A stretch of DNA of 64,000 bases from Candidatus Thioglobus sp. (GCA_028352435.1 JAOMMB010000003.1:1-64000), one strand, 5' to 3'; numbered from the stretch's first letter, positions 38,170-46,377 are shown. The notes: generated from the letters alone by a model not told the origin. A program made the numbers and translations.

Positions 38170-39480
38170 TTATTCAAATTCCATTTGTTTAAAGATACGC
38201 TCAGCGTTTTGCTTGTGCAGTTCTCTATAAGTTCCGCGGTCTCTAAACATAGACTGGTCAATATTGTAAGCTTCATATAAGTCGCCATCTTCATCCAGCA
38301 CTTTTTGAACTTGCGTATGCATATAAACTAAATAATCTTTGGTGAACTTAGTAACAGTCGCTAAGTCTGTTGGTGCGCCATGGCCAGGAATAATAATCGT
38401 TGGCTCTAGTGCTTCAATCTTGTCCCAAGTTTCAATCCAAGCAGAGACATTGGTGCGTGGGAATATTGGAAGCATGCGCTCATTAAAGGCTGTGTCGCCA
38501 CTAATCAATAGCTTTTGATCTGGCAGCCACAACTGAATATCATCTGGAGAGTGCGAAGCACCAATGTGCATTAACTCAATCTTGGTGTTGCCCATTGGTA
38601 GGTTAAGCTTTTCTTCAAAAGTAAGATCTGGACGTACAATTTTGGTGCCAATTGATTTGTCTTTTTGCACTCTTAAGGCGCGAGCATAAATATCCTCACC
38701 TTTGTGTTTAATCTCTTTGTCGGCTTCTACATGCGCGACAATAATTGCGCCCTGCTCTTTCCAGTAGTTCGAGCCCAAGATTGCATGACCTTGTGAATTT
38801 TCTAAAACAACGTATTTAACCTTCTGATCCGTCACTTTTTTGATTTCTTCATGCATGGCTTTAGCCACTAAATAGCTACCGCCAGCATTAAATACTAAAA
38901 CACCGTCAGTGGTTACGATGAACGAAAGATTGTTGTTATGGTATGCATTCTCATAAGTGTATGGCTGAGGGGCGCCAATAGCAGAATAGACATTTTCTGC
39001 CACTTCTTCTGGCAATCTATACAAAATATTACTTGGCTCATGATCACTCATACTGACAGGATTTAGCTCATCTTGCCAGGCAAAAAATCCATCAGAGTAA
39101 TTCTTAACATTGGTATAGCCCATGTTTTCTAAAGTTTTAGCGGCGAGTGGTGAACGAAGGTTTCTTCCACAATAAACAATGATCGGTGTGTCTTTAGAAG
39201 TGACGTGATCAGCAATTTGAAACTCTATCCAGCCGCGCGCAATATTAATATTTTGACCGCGATTAATGGTACCTGTAACTTTTAGCTCAAAAGGCGTGCG
39301 CACATCAATCAAGACAACATTTGGATCTTCATTCAAAATTTTGTCTAGCTCTGCAGTATTGATATTAACAATTTGCTGGTTAACGGATTCTAGCATTTTG
39401 TTGCCATCAATGATATCAATATCAGCTTGGGAATTTAGCGCTGCGAATAAAGCGGTTATACTTAAAAGTTTTTTTAACAT
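38170..39480 (-). CDS. Exported rhodanese / metallo-beta-lactamase-fold fusion
   Basis: The 436-residue exported protein has a signal of about 19 residues. An N-terminal rhodanese domain (residues about 40-140) has the active-site loop YCGRNLRSP and Cys104. A metallo-beta-lactamase-fold domain with the quinoprotein-relay-like look follows (NNNLSFIVTTDGVLVFNAG). The usual HxHxDH motif is replaced by ENSQGHAILG near residues 228-236. Later ligands persist as His in HIGASHSPDD, Asp in ISGDTAF and His in IPGHG, so the first metal half-site looks lost. It may act on a periplasmic sulfur compound. Confidence 0.85.
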   Translation of the reverse strand: MLKKLLSITALFAALNSQADIDIIDGNKMLESVNQQIVNINTAELDKILNEDPNVVLIDVRTPFELKVTGTINRGQNINIARGWIEFQIADHVTSKDTPIIVYCGRNLRSPLAAKTLENMGYTNVKNYSDGFFAWQDELNPVSMSDHEPSNILYRLPEEVAENVYSAIGAPQPYTYENAYHNNNLSFIVTTDGVLVFNAGGSYLVAKAMHEEIKKVTDQKVKYVVLENSQGHAILGSNYWKEQGAIIVAHVEADKEIKHKGEDIYARALRVQKDKSIGTKIVRPDLTFEEKLNLPMGNTKIELMHIGASHSPDDIQLWLPDQKLLISGDTAFNERMLPIFPRTNVSAWIETWDKIEALEPTIIIPGHGAPTDLATVTKFTKDYLVYMHTQVQKVLDEDGDLYEAYNIDQSMFRDRGTYRELHKQNAERIFKQMEFE

Positions 39481-39534
39481 TAGGATTTATTATTAAAATA
39501 GTTATGTTCCATTATCACATATAGGATTAGCTAA

Positions 39535-39543
39535 TGCTATAAT
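39535..39543 (+). promoter_or_regulatory. Extended -10 promoter element of the DUF302 gene
   Basis: TGCTATAAT is an extended -10 (TGN-TATAAT) about 40 bases upstream of the ATG at 39581. No good -35 is seen, as expected for this class. Confidence 0.5.
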
Positions 39544-39580
39544 TTAGGTTTATCATATTATAATCAAAAAGGAGAAAACT

Positions 39581-40372
39581 ATGAAAAAATTACTAACAGT
39601 TCTAGCGCTATCGAGCACCCTTAGTATAGGGATTACTCATGCACAAAACTGGAGCCCTTGGAATAATACCAATGGTAATTATTACAATCCATTTTCCAAT
39701 AATAATGGCTCAAATACGCCATGGAATAACAATAATAACTTTAGCCCTTTTAATAATTCACGCCCTTTTAGTTTTAATACCGGCTCTCAGCCGTTTGGTT
39801 TTAATACTGGTTCAAACTCTTTTGGCCCATTTAATAACAATCGTAATTGGCAGAATCAAAATTTTAATCCCATGGGCGTCGCCAAATCCGCAGGTGTCAC
39901 TATACAGGACACTGTTGATACGCTAGCTAATGATGAGCCGGCAAAAATTACACCAGATATGTTCTTGCAAATGGTACAAGTAACTGAAGTTGATGAAGGC
40001 ATTACAGGCCCTGAAGTCGATGAATCGATCAAATCGATGGCGACTAATGAATCAATTTTGCATGTGGCCATGTTTCCATTGAGCGAACAAATCGCTAATG
40101 TAACGGGTAAGCCTTATCGGCATTTAACCATTCATAATATTTGTGATGCAGCAACGGCCGGCAAGATTGCTGATATTGATGACAGATATGCTGTGATTTT
40201 GCCTTGTCGAATTGCTGTCGTTGAAGGCAAAGATGGCAAGATTAGAATGATCAGTATGAATGTTGACGTTATGAAGGCTATGAATTTGCCAGATTCTGCG
40301 CTAGGTCCTGCAACAGATGTCGCTGAAAAAATGAATGCTATTATTGAAGGTGCCAAGGAAGGCTCTTTCTAG
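39581..40372 (+). CDS. Exported Asn-rich protein with DUF302-like domain
   Basis: The 263-residue protein has a Sec signal (about residues 1-21, ending THA). Residues 23-98 are a low-complexity region rich in Asn, Phe, Pro, Ser and Gly. The C-terminal half resembles DUF302, with HNICDAATAG, IADIDDRYAVILPCRIAVVE and a short strand-rich end. DUF302 proteins are often found in sulfur- and metal-related periplasmic loci but lack a defined reaction. An AAAGGAGA ribosome site precedes the ATG. The gene lies beside the rhodanese-MBL and SoxW-like genes, divergently. Confidence covers the gene and domain, not the function. Confidence 0.75.
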   Translation: MKKLLTVLALSSTLSIGITHAQNWSPWNNTNGNYYNPFSNNNGSNTPWNNNNNFSPFNNSRPFSFNTGSQPFGFNTGSNSFGPFNNNRNWQNQNFNPMGVAKSAGVTIQDTVDTLANDEPAKITPDMFLQMVQVTEVDEGITGPEVDESIKSMATNESILHVAMFPLSEQIANVTGKPYRHLTIHNICDAATAGKIADIDDRYAVILPCRIAVVEGKDGKIRMISMNVDVMKAMNLPDSALGPATDVAEKMNAIIEGAKEGSF

Positions 40373-40389
40373 ATCCATTCTAGCATCCA

Positions 40390-40422
40390 ATAAAAAAGCC
40401 TGCAGTTGCAGGCTTTTTTATT
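40390..40422. terminator. Bidirectional terminator after the DUF302 gene
   Basis: AAAAAGCCTGCA and TGCAGGCTTTTT flank a short loop, with A and T runs on either side. It serves the plus-strand DUF302 gene and the minus-strand DUF423 gene. Confidence 0.88.
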
Positions 40423-40438
40423 GGATTTTTTTAGCTAC

Positions 40439-40813
40439 TCAAAATCTTAAATTAACAAACCCCATTCTAATTAGGTTTAACCAGCCAACAATTAACAATA
40501 TTCCACCTATCGGTGTTAAAAATACTAAAGGATGATAGTGAGTAAACGAATATAAATACAAACTGCCGGAAAATAAGATAATGCCTAATACAAATATCCA
40601 TACACTTTGTTGAATGATTTTAAGCGGTTTGAATTGGTAAAGCCCAGCCAGTATGGCTATCATTAATGTGTGATACATTTGGTAAGTGGCTGCGGTTTGA
40701 ATTCTAGCAATATCTTTAACTTCCAAAATGTCTTTTAACATGTGCGCTACCATAGCACCCATAACAACTGCTAATGCACCACTTAGGGCGATAAAAATCC
40801 AGATTTTTTTCAT
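40439..40813 (-). CDS. DUF423 family small membrane protein
   Basis: The 124-residue protein has four hydrophobic segments and the family start IFIALSGALAVVMGAMVAH, resembling YgdD/DUF423. Its function is unknown; the family is widely conserved in bacterial inner membranes. It lies between two small genes, without an obvious operon. Confidence 0.85.
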   Translation of the reverse strand: MKKIWIFIALSGALAVVMGAMVAHMLKDILEVKDIARIQTAATYQMYHTLMIAILAGLYQFKPLKIIQQSVWIFVLGIILFSGSLYLYSFTHYHPLVFLTPIGGILLIVGWLNLIRMGFVNLRF

Positions 40814-40974
40814 TGAAATTTTAATAAAAAATAATTAACTTTTATAACTATACGCCTAATTGTTTAATAATAGTTGTGCTTATAGTATTTTTAAGGCCAC
40901 CCAATAAGGCGTATATTAAGAAACACTCAATGATTAATACATTGAAGAATTTTAAACAAAAGAGGAGAAATAAA

Positions 40975-41397
40975 ATGCTAGCTCATACCAAAAAAAACTT
41001 TGAGACTTATCCGACTAATCGTGTAGTTGCGATCATAGATAGCAAAATGGAAGCTGATGAAGTCTGCTGTGAATTATTACAAGCTGGATTTGACAGTGCT
41101 GATATTGACCAATCATTTGGCAAAGAAGGCTTAAAGTTTCTTGATCCAGATGGACGTAGCCATGGATTAATGACCAAGCTGATTCGAAAGTGGCAGTTTA
41201 TTGCACAAGGTGAAGAATTAAGATATTTAAATCGAATTAAAAAAGGCTTAAAAGCGGGTCATGCAATTGTCAGCGTTCCAGCTCTAACAGAATCTGCACG
41301 CACTAAAGTGGCAGATATTTTAAGATCACATCATGCTGAAGGGATTCGCTTCTATGGACATTTTTATGTTGAAAACTTAGATAAGGCTGCTATTTAA
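40975..41397 (+). CDS. Hypothetical soluble protein with strong ribosome site
   Basis: This 140-residue soluble protein has no recognised family. It has two similar-looking halves of alternating alpha/beta type: NRVVAIIDSKMEADEVCCELLQ, then KAGHAIVSVPALTESARTKV, resembling the 'general stress protein 17M-like' fold. The ATG at 40975 is chosen because AGAGGAGAAA lies just upstream; the frame extends further but without a ribosome site. Its upstream gap holds no other gene. Confidence 0.7.
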   Translation: MLAHTKKNFETYPTNRVVAIIDSKMEADEVCCELLQAGFDSADIDQSFGKEGLKFLDPDGRSHGLMTKLIRKWQFIAQGEELRYLNRIKKGLKAGHAIVSVPALTESARTKVADILRSHHAEGIRFYGHFYVENLDKAAI

Positions 41398-41414
41398 ATA
41401 CTTAGCTAGGTTGT

Positions 41415-42056
41415 CTATTTGAAAAATAAGACAACATCTTTGTCATAAAATTTAATTTGTGCATTCCATTTTTTGGCAAGATGGTTCATTGTTTTTTTGC
41501 TAAAAAAACATATGTGTGTTGTGTCATCTTTGTAATGCCAAGATGAAAAATCAATCTCTTGGCTTAACATGCTGGTCATAACTGCTAGCACGCCACCTGG
41601 GTTTAAAAGCCTAAACAACCGACTTAGCTCTTTTCCAGGCTCGTCTAAGTGCTCGGCCACTTCTGTGGCTGTAATAAAATCGTATTGATTATTAAAGATA
41701 TCAGAATTATTGGCGTAGTACTTATCAAATAAATCGACAGCATAGCCTTTTTCTTCAAACATCAGTGATAAGGTCGGCCCTGGGCCGCAGCCAAAATCTA
41801 AGCCTTTAGCGCCTGGTTTAATGCAATCCAAAACGGGGTTAAACACCCGAGACAAGAACGCACGATAATGTTCGTCTTCTGGATTATTTTGATGTAAATC
41901 GTAACGAGATTTTTCGTCAGTATTATTTAAATGAAAACGCTTTGGTGAAAATACTAATTCACACGTTGAGCAACGCAAGTAGCTAGAATTTTCATTTGAA
42001 TAATAAAGATGAGTATCTGTAGAGTCGCACAACACACAAGAATGATCTTGATTCAT
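41415..42056 (-). CDS. Class I SAM methyltransferase with N-terminal zinc ribbon
   Basis: The 213-residue protein begins with a CVLCDST / RCSTCELVF zinc-ribbon pair. A methyltransferase domain follows with motif I GLDFGCGPGPTLSL near residue 80 and TATEVAEHLDEP in the motif IV region. The acceptor is unknown; such small two-domain methyltransferases often act on sugars or small molecules. It lies next to slyD on the same strand, with 19 bases between. Confidence 0.8.
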   Translation of the reverse strand: MNQDHSCVLCDSTDTHLYYSNENSSYLRCSTCELVFSPKRFHLNNTDEKSRYDLHQNNPEDEHYRAFLSRVFNPVLDCIKPGAKGLDFGCGPGPTLSLMFEEKGYAVDLFDKYYANNSDIFNNQYDFITATEVAEHLDEPGKELSRLFRLLNPGGVLAVMTSMLSQEIDFSSWHYKDDTTHICFFSKKTMNHLAKKWNAQIKFYDKDVVLFFK

Positions 42057-42075
42057 TGTACGACGCTTAAACTAA

Positions 42076-42558
42076 CTAGTGTGAACAAGACTCAGAATGA
42101 ACATGACCGTGCTCTAACTCATCTTTTGTAGCCTCTCTAACGTTTTCAATGCTTACGTTAAAGTGTAGTGTTTCACCAGCTAATGGATGATTGGCATTAA
42201 TCGTAACCGTTTCTTCGTTGATCTTTTCAACATGAACAATAAATGGATTACCCTGCTCATCTTGAGATTGAAGCTCCATGCCTATTTCTATCTTATCAAT
42301 ACCTTGTAAAGCTTCTTTTGGAATCTCTTGGATAGCCTCTTCATGATGAACGCCGTATGCATCTTCAGGCTCAATAGATACATCACAAGTCTCGCCTATT
42401 TTTAATCCTTCAAGCGCTTTTTCTAAACCTGGAATAATATGTCCATGTCCTTGAATAAATGGCATAGGCTCTTTGCCTTTCGATGTATCAATTATTTCAC
42501 CAGCATCATTTTTTAGGGTGTAGTGCATTTCAACTACCGCATCTTTTTTAATTGTCAT
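42076..42558 (-). CDS. slyD: FKBP-type peptidyl-prolyl isomerase SlyD
   Basis: SlyD is a cytoplasmic cis-trans prolyl isomerase, chaperone and metal-binding protein. The split FKBP domain with its inserted chaperone flap is visible, and the C terminus is His-rich (HGHVHSESCSH), fitting nickel binding. The length of 160 residues is a short SlyD form. AAGGAG precedes the ATG on the minus strand. Confidence 0.9.
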   Translation of the reverse strand: MTIKKDAVVEMHYTLKNDAGEIIDTSKGKEPMPFIQGHGHIIPGLEKALEGLKIGETCDVSIEPEDAYGVHHEEAIQEIPKEALQGIDKIEIGMELQSQDEQGNPFIVHVEKINEETVTINANHPLAGETLHFNVSIENVREATKDELEHGHVHSESCSH

Positions 42559-42601
42559 TTTTTCTCCTTAAATTGGCCTAAGAGCCTGTGTTAATTATTA
42601 A

Positions 42602-42625
42602 AAAACCTGCATATTTACAGGTTTC
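42602..42625 (-). terminator. Intrinsic terminator before slyD
   Basis: AAACCTG and CAGGTTT form a stem with an eight-base loop and T run on the minus strand. It ends the transcript of the gene at 42670. Confidence 0.75.
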
Positions 42626-42669
42626 TGAATTTGTCTTGATTACTAATTAGATTATATAGGGGCGCACCG

Positions 42670-43098
42670 TTACTTATTCAACCATCTACCCTGTGAAACC
42701 CACAATAACCATGAAGCTATAAAGGCAGCGAACAAGCCATTTTGAATCCACGGGTCAATTGGATATTGCTTAACCGCCAAGGCCGACAAGAACAACACCA
42801 AAACAACAAATCCAGTTTTGCACTTAATTCTATCTTTTTTTTGCTCGTGTCTCATGCAGTGCAAAATCACATCAACCAGATTTTTAAAAGGGTAGATAAG
42901 TAAAAAGATGATTAGAGGGGTTAAAATTACCGATATAGCGATTGAAATTACACCGTCAACATCTGCCTCAACAAAGCCTAAATAAGCGCCTATGTCCATA
43001 CCTGCAAGCGTTGAGATAATCCAATCTCCTGGAAAAGATGCCCACTCGATGGCAGTTTGGAATAATGACTCAGTAGTGTTGGCAGGATAATCTTTCAT
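42670..43098 (-). CDS. Hypothetical multi-pass membrane protein
   Basis: The 142-residue protein has about three hydrophobic segments (about residues 50-75, 96-107 and 120-135). No family was recognised. A Cys/His-containing stretch HCMRHEQKKDRIKCK sits between helices two and three. The start ATG at 43098 follows an AT-rich spacer. It is separated from slyD by a terminator, and its neighbours give no clue. Confidence 0.55.
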   Translation of the reverse strand: MKDYPANTTESLFQTAIEWASFPGDWIISTLAGMDIGAYLGFVEADVDGVISIAISVILTPLIIFLLIYPFKNLVDVILHCMRHEQKKDRIKCKTGFVVLVLFLSALAVKQYPIDPWIQNGLFAAFIASWLLWVSQGRWLNK

Positions 43099-43180
43099 AG
43101 TAGTTATTTAGATAAAATAATTAGAATGTATTTTATTAGAGACTTAATAAAAATGTTGTCAATATTTAAAGTTTAGATAG

Positions 43181-43366
43181 TTAAATGCCATCGCTCTTTA
43201 ACTCATACAAGATATCACTAATCTGATACTGCGGCTTAAAATCTGGCACAATTTGAATTAAAAGTTTATGTAGATTCTCATGATCACAACTCTCGATTGC
43301 GCCATTTAACTCTTCTAATACTGGCTTTAGCTCATCCCAAGCTAGCATCTCTTCTTGTACACGAAA
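43181..43366 (-). pseudogene. 3' remnant of a CapD/WbpM-like sugar epimerase
   Basis: The frame reads RVQEEMLAWDELKPVLEE, then a DHENLHKLLIQIVPDF stretch and a YELKSDGI end. This looks like the extreme C terminus of the polysaccharide nucleotide-sugar dehydratase/epimerase family (WbpM/FlaA1/CapD), whose full proteins are over 600 residues. Everything 5' of it is missing: the frame upstream runs into the tRNA-Lys terminator. The in-frame ATG at 43411 lies in that terminator and is not a real start. Likely a leftover of a deletion or rearrangement at the tRNA locus. Confidence 0.65.
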
Positions 43367-43395
43367 ATTGTACGAAATACAAAGTAAGATAGGCG

Positions 43396-43427
43396 AAAAA
43401 AAACCCCGCATTACTGCAGGGTTTTAA
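43396..43427 (-). terminator. Intrinsic terminator after tRNA-Lys
   Basis: AAACCC-GCA and TGC-GGGTTT pair around a short loop, with eight T following on the minus strand, about 20 bases after the tRNA CCA end. Confidence 0.8.
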
Positions 43428-43447
43428 TAACCCAAAAGGGAATAGTA

Positions 43448-43523
43448 TGGTGGGGCGTGAGCGATTTGAACGCTCGACCAGCGGATTAAAAGTCCGATGC
43501 TCTACCAACTGAGCTAACGCCCC
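43448..43523 (-). tRNA. tRNA-Lys (anticodon TTT)
   Basis: Read on the minus strand, this is a 76-base tRNA with encoded CCA. The acceptor GGGGCGT pairs with ACGCCCC. The anticodon stem TCGGA/TCCG holds the loop CTTTTAA, giving TTT for lysine. The T loop is TTCAAAT. Confidence 0.97.
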
Positions 43524-43559
43524 ATATTAGTTTTTTCAACACTTGGTGCGAAAAGTGAA

Positions 43560-43587
43560 ATTATACATTATCTCTATTTAAAAACAA
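43560..43587 (-). promoter_or_regulatory. Candidate sigma-70 promoter for tRNA-Lys
   Basis: On the minus strand, TTGTTT and TATAAT are separated by 16 bases, about 37 bases upstream of the tRNA. Confidence 0.55.
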
Positions 43588-43594
43588 TCAAAAA

Positions 43595-43873
43595 TCAGCC
43601 TTTATTTACTATTTCTTTCAAGGATTTCCCTGGCTTAAAAAAAGGTACGTATTTTTCTTCAACCTGTGTTCTTTCGCTAGTTTTTGGATTGATACCTTGG
43701 CGTGCCTTTCGATGTTTTTTTAAAAAACCACCAAATCCTCTAATCTCAACACCCTCGCCCGATACAATCGATTGGGTAATACTTTCTATAATTAAATCAA
43801 CTGCTAATTTAACGTCAGACTTGGGTAAGCTGGTATTTTCGGTTAAGTTTTGAACTAGATCGGTTTTTTTCAT
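43595..43873 (-). CDS. ihfB: Integration host factor subunit beta
   Basis: IhfB pairs with IhfA to bend DNA at specific sites in replication, recombination and transcription. The protein has 92 residues of the HU/IHF fold, with the DNA-contact arm GFLKKHRKARQGINPKTSE containing the conserved Pro. It lies directly downstream of rpsA, the same order as in E. coli, which supports IhfB over HU. A terminator sits between the two. Confidence 0.93.
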   Translation of the reverse strand: MKKTDLVQNLTENTSLPKSDVKLAVDLIIESITQSIVSGEGVEIRGFGGFLKKHRKARQGINPKTSERTQVEEKYVPFFKPGKSLKEIVNKG

Positions 43874-43884
43874 AATTTCACCAT

Positions 43885-43924
43885 AAAAAAAGGCCGCTTT
43901 GTATTCCTACTCAGCGGCCTTTTT
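43885..43924 (-). terminator. Intrinsic terminator after rpsA
   Basis: AAAGGCCGCT and AGCGGCCTTT form a strong stem, with T runs on the minus strand. It should reduce read-through into ihfB. Confidence 0.88.
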
Positions 43925-43936
43925 AATCGTCAAGAT

Positions 43937-45613
43937 TTACTTATCTTTTGCTTGCTTAAGTAAGTCACCTAATGTTGAACCTGCTACTTCATCAGAAGAC
44001 TGCTTATTGTAGTCTGCCATAGCTGCTTGCTCTTCAACTGAGTTCTTAGCTTTAACACTAACAGAAACGTTGCGAGATCTTCTATCAACATTCATAATAA
44101 CAACTTCAATTTCTTGACCTGTTTTTAGGACTGTTGTTGCGTCTTCAACACGCTCTTGTGAAATCTCACCCGCTTTTAAGTAACCAGTAATATCTTCAGC
44201 TAAGCTGATAACTGCACCACGTGGATCAACTTCCATGATGGTACCTTTAACAATAGTACCCTTCTTGTTAGCAGACGCATATTGCATAAAGTCGTCTTCA
44301 GCTAATTGCTTAATACCTAATGAAATGCGTTCTTTCTCAGCATCGATATTTAGAATAACAACTTCTAATTCTTGACCTTTAGAGTAGCTTGATACTAATT
44401 CTTCAGCAGATTGTTTATCCCAAGAGATATCAGCTAAGTGAATTAGACCATCAATACCACCTTGTAAACCAACAAATAAACCGAAGTCAGTGATTGACTT
44501 AACATTAACGATAATCTTATCGCCTTTGTTTTGAGTTGCTTCAAATGCTTCCCAAGGGTTCTCTAATGCTTGCTTCATTGATAATGAAATACGGTGCTTA
44601 GATTCTTGTACATCTAAGATCACTACGTCAACTTCTTGACCTAGCTTAACAATCTTAGAAGGACGAGCGTTTGCGTTTGTCCAATCCATTTCTGAAACGT
44701 GAACCAAACCTTCAACACCGTCTTCAATTCGTACAAATGCTCCGTAGTCAGTAAGATTAGAAACAGTACCTGTAACTTTCTTACCAATTGGTAAGCGATC
44801 TGAAATACTATCCCAAGGACTAGCAGAAAGCTGCTTAAGGCCTAGTGATACACGCATCTTCTCTTTATCGTAGTTAAGAACTTTAACTTTGATCTTATCG
44901 CCAATTGTTAGCTTCTCAGATGGGTGGTTAACACGCGTCCAAGAGATATCTGTAATATGAAGTAAACCATCAACGCCACCAAGATCAACAAATGCACCAT
45001 AATCAGCCAAGTTTTTGACGATACCGTCGATTTCCTTACCTTCTTCAAGTGTCTCAAGTAATGCTTCACGATCTGCTGAGTTAGCTTCTTGCATAACTGC
45101 TTTTCTAGAAATAACGATGTTGTTTCTAACTTCGTCCATTTTGATAACGATGGCTTCAATTTCTTGACCTGTTAGGTAAGAGAAGTCTTTAACTGGGCGA
45201 ACGTCAACTAATGAGCCCGGTAAGAATGCCTTAACAAGGCCAATATCAACAGTCAAACCACCTTTAACAGCACCAGTTACAATACCAGTGACTGTCTCTT
45301 TAGAGTTCATTGCTGTTTCTAAAGACTTCCAAAGCTTAATACGTTTAGCATCAGCGTATGACAACAGTGTATTACCTAGGCCATCGTCGATTGATTTAAG
45401 AGCGACTTCTACAATATCACCTTCTGCAACCTCTATTTCACCTTTTGGATTTTTAAATTCGTCTAGAGAGATAAATCCCTCTGATTTTAGTCCAACGTTT
45501 ACAATCGCTTTTTCGCGATTAAGACTAATTACGGTACCCATTAATAAGGCGCCTACTTTTACGTTTTGTTGTTCTACGCTGTTTTCAAACAGCTCAGCAA
45601 ATGATTCTGACAT
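43937..45613 (-). CDS. rpsA: 30S ribosomal protein S1
   Basis: S1 binds mRNA 5' regions to start translation on the 30S subunit. At 558 residues it contains six S1 OB-fold repeats. The later ones show the pattern G-x-V-x-x-x-x-D-Y/F-G-A/L-F-V, as in NLADYGAFVDLGGVDGL and NLTDYGAFVRIEDGVEGL. It follows cmk and precedes ihfB, the standard cmk-rpsA-ihfB order. The leader upstream contains two hairpins and a weak GAAG ribosome site, hinting at autoregulation as in E. coli. Confidence 0.97.
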   Translation of the reverse strand: MSESFAELFENSVEQQNVKVGALLMGTVISLNREKAIVNVGLKSEGFISLDEFKNPKGEIEVAEGDIVEVALKSIDDGLGNTLLSYADAKRIKLWKSLETAMNSKETVTGIVTGAVKGGLTVDIGLVKAFLPGSLVDVRPVKDFSYLTGQEIEAIVIKMDEVRNNIVISRKAVMQEANSADREALLETLEEGKEIDGIVKNLADYGAFVDLGGVDGLLHITDISWTRVNHPSEKLTIGDKIKVKVLNYDKEKMRVSLGLKQLSASPWDSISDRLPIGKKVTGTVSNLTDYGAFVRIEDGVEGLVHVSEMDWTNANARPSKIVKLGQEVDVVILDVQESKHRISLSMKQALENPWEAFEATQNKGDKIIVNVKSITDFGLFVGLQGGIDGLIHLADISWDKQSAEELVSSYSKGQELEVVILNIDAEKERISLGIKQLAEDDFMQYASANKKGTIVKGTIMEVDPRGAVISLAEDITGYLKAGEISQERVEDATTVLKTGQEIEVVIMNVDRRSRNVSVSVKAKNSVEEQAAMADYNKQSSDEVAGSTLGDLLKQAKDK

Positions 45614-45718
45614 ATTTTCTTCTTTTGATATTGACCGGTAATTCTTTAGGCTATTTACGGTTTACGCCTAATGCATATCGGGTTAGTTTATTTATAAAGC
45701 TTAACCGCTTAAGCTTTA
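45614..45718 (-). promoter_or_regulatory. rpsA leader with two hairpins
   Basis: The roughly 95-base gap between cmk and rpsA holds a perfect ten-pair hairpin (TAAAGCTTAA/TTAAGCTTTA at 45695-45718) that includes the cmk stop codon. A second hairpin is TTAGGC/GCCTAA at 45646-45671. The ribosome site is only GAAG, upstream of the ATG. E. coli rpsA has a similarly structured leader with a degenerate ribosome site and is controlled by S1 itself; here that is inferred. Confidence 0.55.
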
Positions 45719-46377
45719 ACCAGTTCGCTCACTTGAGCGATTACCTCATCTAATGATAACTCAGTGGTATCAATGATGAGAGCATCTTTCGCAGGTTTTA
45801 AAGGAGAATGCTTACGCGAACTATCTCGTGCATCTCGTGCTTCAACCTCTGCTAAGATTTGCGACATTATACCCTTATGACCCTGTGCTTGCAATTGTTT
45901 TAGGCGCCTATTAGCACGCTCTTCACTGTTTGCAGTTAGGTAAACTTTAAATTTAGCCTCTTTAAAAACTACCGTGCCCATATCACGACCATCAGCCACT
46001 AAGCCGGGTGGCATGGCAAAGTCTTGTTGACGTTTTAATAAGGCACTGCGTACAACACCAATTGAGGCAATTTTTGAAGCCATCTCGCCAGTTGTCTCTA
46101 ATCGCAATGCTTTAGAAACATCATGCCCATCAAGATAAACGCTCACTAATTCACTATCTGATTGAGTTTTAAACGCTAAATCTAGATGGGTAGCTATTTT
46201 TACCAAGGCCGGTTCATCAATAATATCAACACTCCTACTCTCTACAGCTAAAGCAAAAGCGCGATAAATAGCACCTGAATCAAGCAGATTCCAACCTAAT
46301 TTTTGAGCAATAACGCGAGCAACCGTACCTTTGCCAACACCACTTGGGCCGTCGATGGTTAGAACAGGTGTACTCAT
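45709..46377 (-). CDS. cmk: Cytidylate kinase
   Basis: Cmk phosphorylates CMP and dCMP in pyrimidine salvage. The P loop GPSGVGKGT is near residue 8. The GMP-kinase-like lid appears with VADGRDMGTVVF and the RDSSRKHSPL region. The length of 222 residues is normal. It is upstream of rpsA as usual. Confidence 0.95.
   Translation of the reverse strand: MSTPVLTIDGPSGVGKGTVARVIAQKLGWNLLDSGAIYRAFALAVESRSVDIIDEPALVKIATHLDLAFKTQSDSELVSVYLDGHDVSKALRLETTGEMASKIASIGVVRSALLKRQQDFAMPPGLVADGRDMGTVVFKEAKFKVYLTANSEERANRRLKQLQAQGHKGIMSQILAEVEARDARDSSRKHSPLKPAKDALIIDTTELSLDEVIAQVSELVKA

Noticed and set aside
39665-39860. Possible minisatellite or CRISPR-like array in the Asn-rich region
   Set aside because: The short near-repeats are coding repeats of uneven length, without spacers.
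43367-43411. ATG at 43411 as a start of a 76-residue gene
   Set aside because: It lies in the tRNA-Lys terminator, and the sequence after it only becomes epimerase-like from about 43366.
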